DNA from: CAZMFZ01 sp964565665
GTDB taxonomy: Bacteria > Bacteroidota > Bacteroidia > Cytophagales > UBA9547
Reading direction: 5' to 3'
DNA length: 37,834 bases
Assembly (NCBI GenBank): GCA_964565665.1
Contig: CAZMFZ010000023.1
Location: 1 to 37,834, forward strand
Positions 1 through 8,889 of this stretch are shown piece after piece. A program made the position numbers and the translations under genes. The notes beneath the pieces were generated by a model. The model was given only the letters and a program-made list of their open reading frames with translations, was not told the DNA's origin and ran no database searches. Numbering within the stretch: the first letter of the stretch is position 1; each line of letters opens with the position of its first letter.

Positions 1-1398
1 TATGAAGACCATCACCATGTAAATTATACACCTGAGGCTATAGATGCTTGTGTAAAATTATCTGATAGATATGTTACAGACCGCTTTTTACCCGACAAAG
101 CAATTGATGTTTTGGATGAGGTAGGCGCAAGAGTTCATATAAATAATATTCACGTTCCAGCCGACATTACCAAACTCGAAGAGCAAATTGAAATTGTAAA
201 GAAGGATAAAAACAGGGTAGTAAAAAGCCAAAAATATGAAGAGGCAGCTCAATTGAGAGACAAAGAGAAAAAGCTGATGGAGCAGTTGGAATTGGCAAAA
301 ACGCGTTGGGAGGAAGAAACCAAGCAAAAACGCTACAACGTTACAGAAGAAAATGTGGCAGAAGTAATAGGAATGATGACTGGGATTCCTGTAAACAAAA
401 TTGCCCAAAAAGAAAATGCCAAACTTGTAAACATGGCAGAAGATTTGAAAGGCAAAGTGGTTGGGCAAGATGAAGCGGTAATCAAACTTTCAAAAGCCAT
501 TCAGAGAACACGCGTAGGCTTGAAAGACCCTAAAAAACCGATTGGTTCGTTTGTGTTCCTTGGTCCGACTGGTGTTGGAAAAACAGAATTGGCAAAAGTA
601 TTGTCTCATTATTTATTCGACAAGGAAGATGCTTTGGTTAGAATAGATATGAGTGAATATATGGAAAAATTCTCTGTATCTCGCTTGGTAGGCGCCCCTC
701 CAGGATATGTGGGGTATGAAGAAGGCGGACAGCTTACGGAAAAAATACGCAGAAAACCATATAGCGTAATATTACTTGATGAGATTGAAAAAGCTCATCC
801 AGATGTATTCAATATCCTATTGCAAGTGTTGGATGATGGAATATTAACAGATGGGTTGGGCCGCAGGGTTGATTTTAGAAATACAATCATCATTATGACC
901 TCAAATATTGGTGCCAGAGATTTGAAAGACTTCGGCACAGGTATTGGTTTCGCCACCAAATCAAGGAAAGACAATCAGGATGAATTGGTGAAAGCTACCA
1001 TTCAAAGTGCATTACGTAAAACATTTGCACCTGAGTTTTTGAATCGTTTAGATGATGTGATTATCTTTAATCAATTGCAAAAAGAAGATTTGCATAAGAT
1101 AATCGATTTGTCTTTGGCTAAATTATTTACCAGAATTAATTCATTAGGTTATAAAGTAGAATTGACTGATAAAGCCAAGGATTTCTTGTCGGAAAAAGGA
1201 TATGACCAACAATATGGAGCCAGACCTCTAAACAGAGCCATTCAAAAATACGTGGAAGACCCTGTGGCTGAAGAAATATTGAAAGGTGATGCCTCAGAAG
1301 GCGATACTTTGCTTGCTGATTATGAAGACAAAGCTGAAGTGTTAAATATTAAGTTGAAAAAGCAGAAAGAGGCAAAAGCAACCGATACAGATTTCTAA
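1..1398 (+). CDS. clpC: ATP-dependent Clp protease ATP-binding subunit ClpC (5' end outside window)
   Basis: The frame is open from base 1, so the N-domain and most of the first AAA module lie upstream; about 465 residues are visible. They begin at the end of AAA module 1 (RYVTDRFLPDKAIDVLDE), followed by a UVR-type coiled middle region (fragment residues about 55-100, with KYEEAAQLRDKE). AAA module 2 has Walker A GPTGVGKT near fragment residue 188, Walker B VILLDEIEKAHP, sensor 1 TSNIGARD and a C-terminal GARPLNRAIQ sensor 2. A GIGF sequence after sensor 1 matches the loop that docks ClpC on ClpP. Known role: hexameric unfoldase feeding substrates to ClpP in the cytoplasm. The gene ends at a strong hairpin terminator and the next gene is convergent. 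The middle UVR region separates ClpC from ClpB and ClpA. Confidence 0.96.
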   Translation, partial: YEDHHHVNYTPEAIDACVKLSDRYVTDRFLPDKAIDVLDEVGARVHINNIHVPADITKLEEQIEIVKKDKNRVVKSQKYEEAAQLRDKEKKLMEQLELAKTRWEEETKQKRYNVTEENVAEVIGMMTGIPVNKIAQKENAKLVNMAEDLKGKVVGQDEAVIKLSKAIQRTRVGLKDPKKPIGSFVFLGPTGVGKTELAKVLSHYLFDKEDALVRIDMSEYMEKFSVSRLVGAPPGYVGYEEGGQLTEKIRRKPYSVILLDEIEKAHPDVFNILLQVLDDGILTDGLGRRVDFRNTIIIMTSNIGARDLKDFGTGIGFATKSRKDNQDELVKATIQSALRKTFAPEFLNRLDDVIIFNQLQKEDLHKIIDLSLAKLFTRINSLGYKVELTDKAKDFLSEKGYDQQYGARPLNRAIQKYVEDPVAEEILKGDASEGDTLLADYEDKAEVLNIKLKKQKEAKATDTDF

Positions 1399-1401
1399 AT
1401 T

Positions 1402-1433
1402 AAAAAATCCCCAATGAAAGTTGGGGATTTTTT
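1402..1433 (+). terminator. Intrinsic terminator of clpC, possibly bidirectional
   Basis: A perfect 13-bp stem (1402-1414 with 1421-1433) closes a 6-nt loop; its distal arm ends in six T. Because the proximal arm begins with six A, it should also work for the convergent minus-strand gene ending at 1460. It starts four bases after the clpC stop codon. Confidence 0.9.
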
Positions 1434-1459
1434 ATTGGTAATTGAATTGAATTATCTCT

Positions 1460-2248
1460 CTAAACTGCAATTTCAGGACTAAAACTAATTCTTATAGGGC
1501 TATCGTAATGCAACCCCAAAAGCTGGGAAGCACTGCCATTTTTTATAGCTATTTCAAGCAACCCCAAATCGTTGAATAAAGCCACGCAATCGCCATTTTC
1601 CGATTGGTGATACACAGTTTGAATGCTTTCTACATTCTCCCGGCCAAAAGAAAGCACAGAATTTCTGCCCTGGGCAGTTTCTTCAAACAAAGTTTTAGAA
1701 ATATTTGTAATGGCATTTCCATAATTATCTACATGAATAACATTGCCTTCAATCAGGTTTTTGTTGGATTTGAGTTTGCGACTTACCATTCGTTTTAATG
1801 TGTTAGCAGCGATATTTGGCCCCAAATCATATAAATTTTTACCGCTTGCTAATGAAACTGCAGCAAAGGCAAATATATTTTTTTCTGGAAATGTTTGCAC
1901 CACATTTTTATCGAATAATATTTCTACAACTATGGCAGGTTTTTCGCTGAGTAATGAAAAAAATCCATTGTCGGTACCTACAAAAAAATGGTCTTCAATG
2001 CGAGCCGCAATGTATTTGTCGTTTGCCTCATTGAGAGAATTAATAGCCACTAAATGTACTGTACCTTTTGGGAAATCTCTGAAAACCGAATTTAGCACAA
2101 AAGCACCATGAGCTACATTGTAATGTTCCACATTATGTGAAATATCAATTACTTGAATGTTGGGGTTATAATTGAAAATCCGGGCTTTTACTGCTGCTAA
2201 ATAATGATCTCTGGTGCCAAAATCGGATGTAAAAGTAATAATTGCCAT
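1460..2248 (-). CDS. S-adenosyl-L-methionine hydroxide adenosyltransferase family protein (DUF62)
   Basis: Predicted 262-residue cytoplasmic enzyme that hydrolyses SAM to adenosine and methionine; related members are fluorinases and chlorinases. The N-terminus MAIITFTSDFGTRDHYLAAV is the family signature with the SAM-contacting Asp. IDISHNVEHYNV and the later GTDNGFFSLL and VDNYGNAITNI blocks also fit the family. A longer reading frame starts at 2299, but those 17 extra residues do not resemble the family and overlap the upstream transporter, so the ATG at 2248 is preferred. It probably shares a transcript with the sugar transporter upstream, whose stop is 44 bases away. The halogenase-type insertion loop is not obvious, so hydrolysis is the more likely activity. 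Confidence 0.88.
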   Translation of the reverse strand: MAIITFTSDFGTRDHYLAAVKARIFNYNPNIQVIDISHNVEHYNVAHGAFVLNSVFRDFPKGTVHLVAINSLNEANDKYIAARIEDHFFVGTDNGFFSLLSEKPAIVVEILFDKNVVQTFPEKNIFAFAAVSLASGKNLYDLGPNIAANTLKRMVSRKLKSNKNLIEGNVIHVDNYGNAITNISKTLFEETAQGRNSVLSFGRENVESIQTVYHQSENGDCVALFNDLGLLEIAIKNGSASQLLGLHYDSPIRISFSPEIAV

Positions 2249-2292
2249 TAGTAAGCGGAGGTTGTGAGAATGAAAATGAATACTATTGTAAG

Positions 2293-3540
2293 CTACCAAA
2301 CATTCTTTTTATGCCCAAATATAGAATAGTAAAGAATAAATCCATAGCAAACCAGCAATATAGAATATCCGATTTGCACAGAATACATATCGGCAATTTG
2401 CCCATAAACCAAGGGTAAAAAAGCCCCACCGGCAATGGCCATTATTAATAGTGATGAACCTTGCCTAGTGAAATTGCCCAATTCTCTAATTGCCAATGGC
2501 CAAATTGCAGGCCACATAATGGCATTGGCCAAGCCCAAGGCAGCAACAAAAAAAACCGAAACATAGCCACTAAAAATTAAAGTGGCAGATACAAAAGCAA
2601 TGCCCAAAATAGCAGAGATTGACAAAAATACCTCCTGCTTCATGTATTTGGGTATGGCTACAATGCCGAGCAAATAACCACCAATCATGGTTACAAGAGT
2701 GATGCTAGTGAATGTTTTAGCTACTTCAATAGCTATGCCTTCACTTAGCGCATAATTAATAATAGTATCGCCCGCTACTACTTCTGCACCTACATATAAG
2801 AATAAAGCGATAACACCTAATATTAAATTTGGTGCCTGTAAAATAGATTTCTTTGCGATTGTACTTGGTTGGTATTCAGTATTGGAAAGAGTTAAATCAA
2901 CCTGCGGCAAATTTATCTTCCAAATCAAAAATGCTAAAATGGCTAATGTAACAGCCATAAATAGATATGGGGCGATGATTTTCTCCGACAATTCATTTAA
3001 TAAAAGCTCTTTCTCTTCAAAATTGAGCGTGGGAAGCGTATTCAATAATTCTGAAGCATTGGCAAATACAATTGAGCCTAATAAAAGTGGACTTAAAGCC
3101 CCGGCAGTTTTGCTACATACGCCCATAATGCTGATGCGTTGTGCCGCACTTTCAGGATTGCCCAAAATAGTGACATAAGGATTAGCAGCCGTTTGCAACA
3201 CAGCCAATCCTGTGCCGATAATGAATAAACCAGTAAGGAAAACCGCATAATTTCTTGTAAGTGCCGCAGGTACAAACAATAGCATTCCTAAAGCCATCAC
3301 CAAAAGCCCTACTGTCATACCATTTTTAAAACCTGTTTTTTGAAGTAGCCAAGCCGAAGGTATTGCCATTACAAAATAAGAAATGTAGAAGCAAAACGCC
3401 ACCAAAAGCGATTCGAAATTGCTAAGGTCGCATACGATTTTGAAATAAGGAATTAAGGCTCCATTGAGCCAAGTGACAAAACCAAATATAAAAAACAATG
3501 CCCCAATGATGAAAATAGGACGTTTTGAAATGAACTGCAT
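2293..3540 (-). CDS. Glucose/galactose MFS transporter, FucP/GluP family
   Basis: A 415-residue inner-membrane protein with about 12 hydrophobic segments in two groups of six. The sequence AANPYVTILGNPESAAQR in the first half is the FucP/GluP family hallmark, and the N-terminal GFVTWLNGALIPYFK segment matches the same family. Members are proton- or sodium-coupled importers of fucose, glucose, galactose or related sugars; the exact substrate cannot be read from sequence. The ATG at 3540 gives a full-length protein. It lies directly upstream of the SAM hydrolase on the same strand. A trehalase 16 kb away releases glucose, so uptake of that glucose is a possible but unproven link. Confidence 0.9.
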   Translation of the reverse strand: MQFISKRPIFIIGALFFIFGFVTWLNGALIPYFKIVCDLSNFESLLVAFCFYISYFVMAIPSAWLLQKTGFKNGMTVGLLVMALGMLLFVPAALTRNYAVFLTGLFIIGTGLAVLQTAANPYVTILGNPESAAQRISIMGVCSKTAGALSPLLLGSIVFANASELLNTLPTLNFEEKELLLNELSEKIIAPYLFMAVTLAILAFLIWKINLPQVDLTLSNTEYQPSTIAKKSILQAPNLILGVIALFLYVGAEVVAGDTIINYALSEGIAIEVAKTFTSITLVTMIGGYLLGIVAIPKYMKQEVFLSISAILGIAFVSATLIFSGYVSVFFVAALGLANAIMWPAIWPLAIRELGNFTRQGSSLLIMAIAGGAFLPLVYGQIADMYSVQIGYSILLVCYGFILYYSIFGHKKNVW

Positions 3541-3773
3541 GGGCCAATGACTGCATTATATGATTTGGGTTAAATGTAGAAAAAAGTTTTAGAAAGGGCT
3601 TACATTCAGCTCAATTTAGTTGAAAAAAGCAATCTCCTCAAAATTTATGTTTTGCCTTTTATATTACTGTTTTTCTAAGTTGAGAATAATAACATTCAGA
3701 TGTGGAATAATATTTAGAGCTTCTTTGGAAAGGTATTTGTAGATTTGCATGAGAGATTATTGATTGAAAATTG

Positions 3774-5045
3774 ATGTTAGACAGAACAGAAGGCCCGCAA
3801 GTAAAAGCACTTACTTCATTTCCCCTATTAAAAGCACACACGCAAAAATTATCAAACGGCTTACCGCTACACTTTCTTAAAAGTGGTAGCCAAGATGTAG
3901 TAAAAATAGAACTCGTATACAATGCAGGCAATTATTACGAGCCTTTATCGGGCTTGGCATTTCTTGCCACTAAGATGCTAAACGAAGGCACCAAAAGCCT
4001 CACATCCAAAGCATTAGCAGAAAAAATAGCTTATTATGGTGCCTCTATTGAGTTGTATCCCGGCAACGACAAAGTAAGTGTTTCGCTTATAGCACTTACC
4101 AAGCATTTGCCTTACTTGCTGCCTGTAATCAACGAAATGTTGAAAGATTCTATGTTTCCAGAAGAAAATTTCGAGAACCTTAAGCGAATTCAAAGCCAAC
4201 AATTGCTGGTAAATCTTGAAAAAACTTCCTACCAGGCAGCCGGATTATTCAAAAAAAATATTTTTGGCGAAAACCATCCCTATGGCTATTTCCTTGATTT
4301 GGAAACTATAAATAAACTTAGCCTCAGCGATACCCAAGCTTATTACAATGGGAAAATAAGAGAAAATAGCTTTGAAATAATAGCCTCAGGCATGATAAAT
4401 GATGGCGTAATTAAAGATATAGATCGCATATTTGGTATAGAAAAGATGAAGTTTCCCACTTCCATCACTATTAAAAAAGAAGCCAGAGGCTCTGGGAAAA
4501 ATAAAATTGTTTGGCCAAAAGAAGACAGCTCGCAATGTTCAATTCGCGTTGGCCGGAAACTTTTTACTAGAAACCACCCTGACTACATTAAGTTTCTAGT
4601 GCTATGCGAAGTACTAGGCGGCTACTTTGGCTCTCGCTTAATGAAAAATATCAGAGAGGAGAAAGGCTTAACCTATGGTATTTATTCTCAAACGGTAAGC
4701 ATGATTAACGAAGGTTTTTTTGTGATTGGCACTGATGTAAAAAAGGAATTGGTAGCCCAAGCGTTAGAAGAAATATACAAGGAAATAGAAAAACTAAAGA
4801 CTGAGCTGATTGGCCAAGACGAACTGGAAACAGTGCGAAATTATATGCTGGGCAGCTATATGGGCTCGCTAAATACTCCATTTCAACTGGCAGAAAAATT
4901 CAAAACCATTCATTATGCAGGGCTTAACTACGATTTTTACAATAAGTATACCGATACTATCAAAAAAATAACTGCCTCAGAATTACAACAATTGGCTGAA
5001 AAGTATTTTGATTCTACAAGCTTAATTGAAGTAGTGGCTGGCTGA
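3774..5045 (+). CDS. M16 family peptidase homologue, catalytically inactive type
   Basis: A 423-residue protein in the M16B (processing peptidase-like) family. The N-terminal half carries YNAGNYYEPLSGLAFLATKM, where active members have SGLAHFLEHM; aligned, the zinc ligands and general base of HxxEH become F63, T66 and K67. The C-terminal half keeps the conserved substrate-grip block GGYFGSRLMKNIREEKGLTY near residues 280-300 with its Arg and Tyr. This pattern is that of the non-catalytic subunit of M16B heterodimers. No signal peptide is obvious. Reading could begin at a TTG one codon earlier, but the ATG at 3774 is the natural start. No catalytic M16 partner is next to it, unlike the usual paired arrangement. 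Confidence 0.9.
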   Translation: MLDRTEGPQVKALTSFPLLKAHTQKLSNGLPLHFLKSGSQDVVKIELVYNAGNYYEPLSGLAFLATKMLNEGTKSLTSKALAEKIAYYGASIELYPGNDKVSVSLIALTKHLPYLLPVINEMLKDSMFPEENFENLKRIQSQQLLVNLEKTSYQAAGLFKKNIFGENHPYGYFLDLETINKLSLSDTQAYYNGKIRENSFEIIASGMINDGVIKDIDRIFGIEKMKFPTSITIKKEARGSGKNKIVWPKEDSSQCSIRVGRKLFTRNHPDYIKFLVLCEVLGGYFGSRLMKNIREEKGLTYGIYSQTVSMINEGFFVIGTDVKKELVAQALEEIYKEIEKLKTELIGQDELETVRNYMLGSYMGSLNTPFQLAEKFKTIHYAGLNYDFYNKYTDTIKKITASELQQLAEKYFDSTSLIEVVAG

Positions 5046-5085
5046 ATATTTATCTAGAAACTATTGGTAAAAAATTCAAAAACGG

Positions 5086-6357
5086 TTAAAAGAACAATTT
5101 CACCAAAGTTCCTTTGCCAATCGCGCTGCTAATTTTTATGCTGCCTTTGTGCATTCGCATAATTTGCTTTGAAATGGTGAGCCCAATGCCCGAACCAGTT
5201 TTTTTAGTGCTATAAAACGGTATGAATACTTTTTCCAAAACCTCTTCTACAATGCCGATTCCATTGTCTTTTACCCAAATTTCTATTTTGCTTTCATTAT
5301 TATAAAAGGTGCGAATTTCTACTTCTTTACCATGAGTATTTGTTTCAAATGATTCTATGGCATTTTTCAGCACATTTATCAATACCTGCTCTATCAACAT
5401 TGCATCGGCCATGAAGCTAATATTTTCAGGATCAACTGCAATTTTCAGCTCAATATTATTTACTAAAAAGTCTTTTTTCAAGAGTGAACAAAGCCCCTCA
5501 AAAAATGATTTTATTTCGAACAATTGCGACTTGGGTTTGGGAATTTGAGAGAGATTCCTGAAGTCCTCTACAAAATGTAGCAAACCTTCGCTACGCTTTT
5601 TTATGGTAGCCATTGCCTGTTGCATATCTTTGGTTTCGGCAATTTTGATGGTATTTTCAACGTTTTCAGCTTTGTGCCATTGCGTAAATTCATCAGAAAC
5701 TGTGGCAGCCAATGAAGTAATAGGCGTGAGCGAATTCATGATTTCATGTGTAATTACTTTGATCATGCTTTGCCAAGCTTCCATCTCTTTTTCTTCTAAT
5801 TCATTTTGAATATTTTGCATAGAAACGAACTTCATCTCTTCTCCATTAATGGTAATTTCAATTACAGAGATGGAAATAAATATCGATTCGTGAGGTTTGG
5901 CGAGCTTTAAAACTGTTTTCTGTTTTGAAGATAACGCTAGCAAAGTATCATAATCTACAGGATACTCACTTCGAATGCTACTCAGGCTTTCCAGCCGATT
6001 GATATTGAGCAATCGCAAGGCACTTGTGTTTATGATTTTTATTTGACCTATATTGTTTAATGCTAAAATACCAATGTCAATGTGTTGCAATATTGACTTG
6101 AAAAAATGTAGGTTTGCTTCTTTATCAGATCGCAACATCCTGAACTTCTTTATCACTTTGTTGTATCTTCATACAATTGTTTGGTGATTCCCGATTGGGA
6201 TTTGGTAGGAAAAGTAACTGAAAAATCATCGTACTGAATAAATCCCAAAAAATTATTATGTCTTTTTGAGATTTCTCAATAAAATAAATCAATGTAAATA
6301 CCTGCATAAAAGCCAATAATAAAGCCACTAAACCCAGCGATATTTTCTGCTAATCAT
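5086..6357 (-). pseudogene. Sensor histidine kinase gene with three frameshifts in its N-terminal 70 codons
   Basis: The intact part (GTG 6156 to 5086, 356 residues) holds a PAS-like region, H box HEIMNSLTPITSL, N box LINVLKNAIES, G1 VKDNGIGI and G2 GSGIGLTIS, a NtrB-like kinase core. Upstream codons continue the same protein in other frames. ATG 6357 reads MISRKYRW; the next frame gives LVALLLAFMQVFTLIYFIEK, a membrane segment; the next gives FIQYDDFSVTFPTKSQSG and KQLYEDTTK, a juxtamembrane pattern of Bacteroidota kinases; then VIKKFRMLRSDKEANLHF enters the core. Each junction is fixed by adding one base in a run: T at 6330-6332, T at 6247-6252, A at 6157-6159. It is either decayed or mis-sequenced. 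No response regulator gene is adjacent. A soluble kinase starting at GTG 6156 is a less likely alternative. Confidence 0.82.
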
Positions 6358-6637
6358 GCAAAAACCAACATACAAAAAATATACACAACACTAAAAAGCC
6401 TATTCGCTTTATAAGCTTAAATCTAAAATCTTTAAAAAACAGGAGCTAAATAATTGGAAAAGATGTAAAGTATATGCCATTTTTTATTTCTACAAAGGGA
6501 AACTTGTTTTTCTGCTCTATAGCAATCTATTATTTTCCTAGGTATCAATAAAAAAATATTTTTTCAGAATTAAACCTTCGTTGCGGAATTGTATCAAAGA
6601 ACTGTAAATCATTAAACACAATTAAAAAATAGAAACC

Positions 6638-7579
6638 ATGAAAAAAGTAGCAATCAGATTGATGGTAATGTCATTGACATTCGCCCTTGTATTTACTTCT
6701 TGTAGAAATAAAGAAGACGCAGACCCCGCAGTTTCAAATGCCGAAATGGAAGAGACAAAAACACATTCGGCCGATAATGATGATGCCACTGCCAACCTAG
6801 ATGATGCAATGGATATTGTAAACACAGATTTGTCTGGCGTTTCTGGAGCTCGTGTAGAAGGCACGGAAGCTTGTGGGTATACTGCCAATTATTCAGCTTT
6901 TAGCACAGTAAGTGGTACAAATCAAAAAACCATAATTTATACTTTCGATAAAAATTCAACTTGTAGCAGCAGATCAAGACAAGGTACAATTACAGTTACT
7001 TTAGTGCAAGGAAATTATTTTAGAGAACAAGGGGCGGTTTATAACCTTGTATTCGAAGGCTATGGCGTAACTTACAATGGCAAAATGATGACATTGACAG
7101 GCACACAAACCGTGACAAACGTAACAGGAGGGCTACCTAGAAGCAGATTTGTAGACGGAAGTATCGTTACTCATAAAGTTTCTGGCAATATGGAATTGGC
7201 TTTTGATGGCTTTGAAGGCACTAGAAATTGGCAGATAAATCGTGAAATCACGTGGGCAAATACAGCTGGTATACTTAGCTTCTCTATTAGTTCTGATAAT
7301 TCGGTAGACGAACTCAATAATGTAAGTGTGTGGGGAACAAACAGATTTGGCAATAAATTTTACACCCAAATCACCACACCTATTGTTGCAAATTCTAATT
7401 GCGGATGGTATAGACCTACCAGTGGCACACGTGTACATATATTGAAAGATGCCGATGAAAGCATTAAATTTACTGTAACGGTAACCAACAATTTAGGAGC
7501 CAACCTGTGTGGAAATGGCTATAGTGTGACCACTACCAACAAAAGAGGCAGAACAAGAGAAGTAACTGTGACTTACTAA
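6638..7579 (+). CDS. Putative outer-membrane or periplasmic lipoprotein of unknown function
   Basis: A 313-residue protein. Residues 1-21 form a signal peptide with KK after Met and a lipobox ending FTSC, so Cys21 is likely lipidated. An acidic, Asp/Ala/Thr-rich linker follows (about residues 26-60, ending DDAMDIVNTDLSGVSG), then a beta-rich region with many Thr, Val and Gly and scattered Cys. No enzyme motif was recognised. The 280 bases upstream hold no gene and presumably its promoter. A strong terminator separates it from the downstream sigma factor gene, so the two are probably transcribed separately even though they are neighbours. It could be a regulon target of that sigma factor, which is only an inference from position. 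Confidence 0.8.
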   Translation: MKKVAIRLMVMSLTFALVFTSCRNKEDADPAVSNAEMEETKTHSADNDDATANLDDAMDIVNTDLSGVSGARVEGTEACGYTANYSAFSTVSGTNQKTIIYTFDKNSTCSSRSRQGTITVTLVQGNYFREQGAVYNLVFEGYGVTYNGKMMTLTGTQTVTNVTGGLPRSRFVDGSIVTHKVSGNMELAFDGFEGTRNWQINREITWANTAGILSFSISSDNSVDELNNVSVWGTNRFGNKFYTQITTPIVANSNCGWYRPTSGTRVHILKDADESIKFTVTVTNNLGANLCGNGYSVTTTNKRGRTREVTVTY

Positions 7580-7595
7580 AATCTTATTAATTAAT

Positions 7596-7625
7596 AAAAA
7601 ACAGGGTTTGTCGCCCTGTTTTTTT
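7596..7625 (+). terminator. Intrinsic terminator after the lipoprotein gene
   Basis: An 11-bp stem (7596-7606 with 7614-7624) encloses a 7-nt loop and runs directly into a T tract. It lies 16 bases after the lipoprotein stop and 28 bases before the sigma factor start, separating the two units. Confidence 0.88.
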
Positions 7626-7653
7626 ATTTTTATAATGCCACCACTCATTATTT

Positions 7654-8193
7654 ATGACGGACGAGGAAATTCTCGAAAAATTTTACGAACCCGCTTCACG
7701 CAACTGGGCTTTTCATGTATTGGTAAAGCAATACCAAAGAAAAGTCTATTACCATATTAGGCGTATGGTGATTGACCATGACGACAGTGACGATTTGGTG
7801 CAAGAAACATTTATAAAAGTATGGAAAGGACTAGATAATTTTCACGGAAAATCAGCACTTTATACCTGGATATATCGCATAGCGACCAATGAATGCCTCA
7901 ATTTTTTAGCAAAAAAACGCAGGCGATTCTTCTTGCCTTTGGCAGATGTAGAAGCCGAATTAAAAAACAAAATTGACAACGACACGCACATTACGGGAGA
8001 TGAAATACTAAAGCATTTTCAAAAAGCATTGCTCACTTTGCCTGAAAAACAAAGATTGGTATTCAATATGAAATATTTTGACGAAATGAAATACGAGGAA
8101 ATATCGGAAGTGCTGGGCACAAGTGTAGGAGCTTTGAAGGCTTCTTATCATCATGCCACAAAAAAGATTGAAGATTATATTAAGAAGATTTAA
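7654..8193 (+). CDS. ECF-family RNA polymerase sigma factor
   Basis: A 179-residue protein with the two ECF domains. Region 2 spans about residues 20-95 and includes DDLVQETFIKVWKGL (core binding) and TWIYRIATNECLNFL (-10 recognition). Region 4 spans about 125-179 with LLTLPEKQRLVFNMKYF and a helix-turn-helix YEEISEVLGTSVGALKASY. The start is a plain ATG immediately after the preceding terminator. It is followed within 33 bases by a single-pass membrane protein and then a Spy-like exported protein, so this looks like a sigma/anti-sigma/sensor unit responding to an envelope signal. The promoters it recognises cannot be inferred here. Confidence 0.94.
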   Translation: MTDEEILEKFYEPASRNWAFHVLVKQYQRKVYYHIRRMVIDHDDSDDLVQETFIKVWKGLDNFHGKSALYTWIYRIATNECLNFLAKKRRRFFLPLADVEAELKNKIDNDTHITGDEILKHFQKALLTLPEKQRLVFNMKYFDEMKYEEISEVLGTSVGALKASYHHATKKIEDYIKKI

Positions 8194-8226
8194 ACCAAGC
8201 TTTTTTATTGTTGTCTAATAAAAAGA

Positions 8227-8889
8227 GTGAATAAAAACAAACACATATCGATTGATGATTTTACAAAAAGCTTCGCTGAAGTGCCAGACTCGTATTTTCA
8301 AAATTTAGAGGAAAATATAATTCATAACACCGTTCATAAGGCAGAATTGCAGGAAAAGCTTTGGCAACTATTGCAAACGAAACCTAAGGAATTTGGAATT
8401 GTAGCAGTACCTGAAAGCTATTTTGAATCTTTAAACCAAACTATACTAAAGCAAACTGCGACAAATGCCACTGAGGTATTTTGGCAACAGGCAAAAAGTA
8501 GTTTCGAATTTGAAGTGCCAAATGCGTATTTCGAACAGCTATCAACCAATATTAAAAATAGAATACCTGTACAAAAACAGCCGCAAGAAAAGTGGCTATG
8601 GTTGCCTGAATTGGCTAAGCAACCTATTTATTTGCTTGCAGCAGCAATGGTAATGGCATTAGGTTTGGCTTACTTTCAATTGAACTCCAAAACTGTTGAT
8701 AGTTTTTCGGCCTCAATTGAGAGCCTTACCAAGGAAGATATCTCAATTTACATTGCTTCAAAAAGCGATGAGATTGATATTGAGAGCATTCCTGAAACAA
8801 ATTGGGAAACTGCTGATGCAGGTGTGCCATTGCAAGCTCAATACAATAATATAGATGTGAACGATATACTATTTGAATATGAATTATAG
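8227..8889 (+). CDS. Single-pass membrane protein, putative anti-sigma factor, with three VPxxYF repeats
   Basis: A 220-residue protein starting at GTG. Three copies of a short motif lie in the N-terminal, presumably cytoplasmic part: VPDSYFQNLEENI at residue 19, VPESYFESLNQTIL at 61 and VPNAYFEQLSTNI at 97, separated by about 42 and 36 residues. One hydrophobic segment (about 134-151, PIYLLAAAMVMALGLAYF) follows, then an acidic tail of about 70 residues. The position right after an ECF sigma gene and the N-in, single-TM layout suggest an anti-sigma factor. No zinc-binding anti-sigma motif is present, so the role is inferred from context. Its stop overlaps the next start by 11 bases, indicating translational coupling. 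Confidence 0.8.
   Translation: MNKNKHISIDDFTKSFAEVPDSYFQNLEENIIHNTVHKAELQEKLWQLLQTKPKEFGIVAVPESYFESLNQTILKQTATNATEVFWQQAKSSFEFEVPNAYFEQLSTNIKNRIPVQKQPQEKWLWLPELAKQPIYLLAAAMVMALGLAYFQLNSKTVDSFSASIESLTKEDISIYIASKSDEIDIESIPETNWETADAGVPLQAQYNNIDVNDILFEYEL

Noticed and set aside
88..468. Antisense ORF opposite clpC and many similar antisense frames opposite other genes
   Set aside because: They have no start context or family match and mirror the codon pattern of the real gene.
2249..2299. Upstream start of the SAM hydrolase at 2299
   Set aside because: The extra 17 residues have no family match and overlap the upstream transporter; ATG 2248 gives the expected N-terminus.
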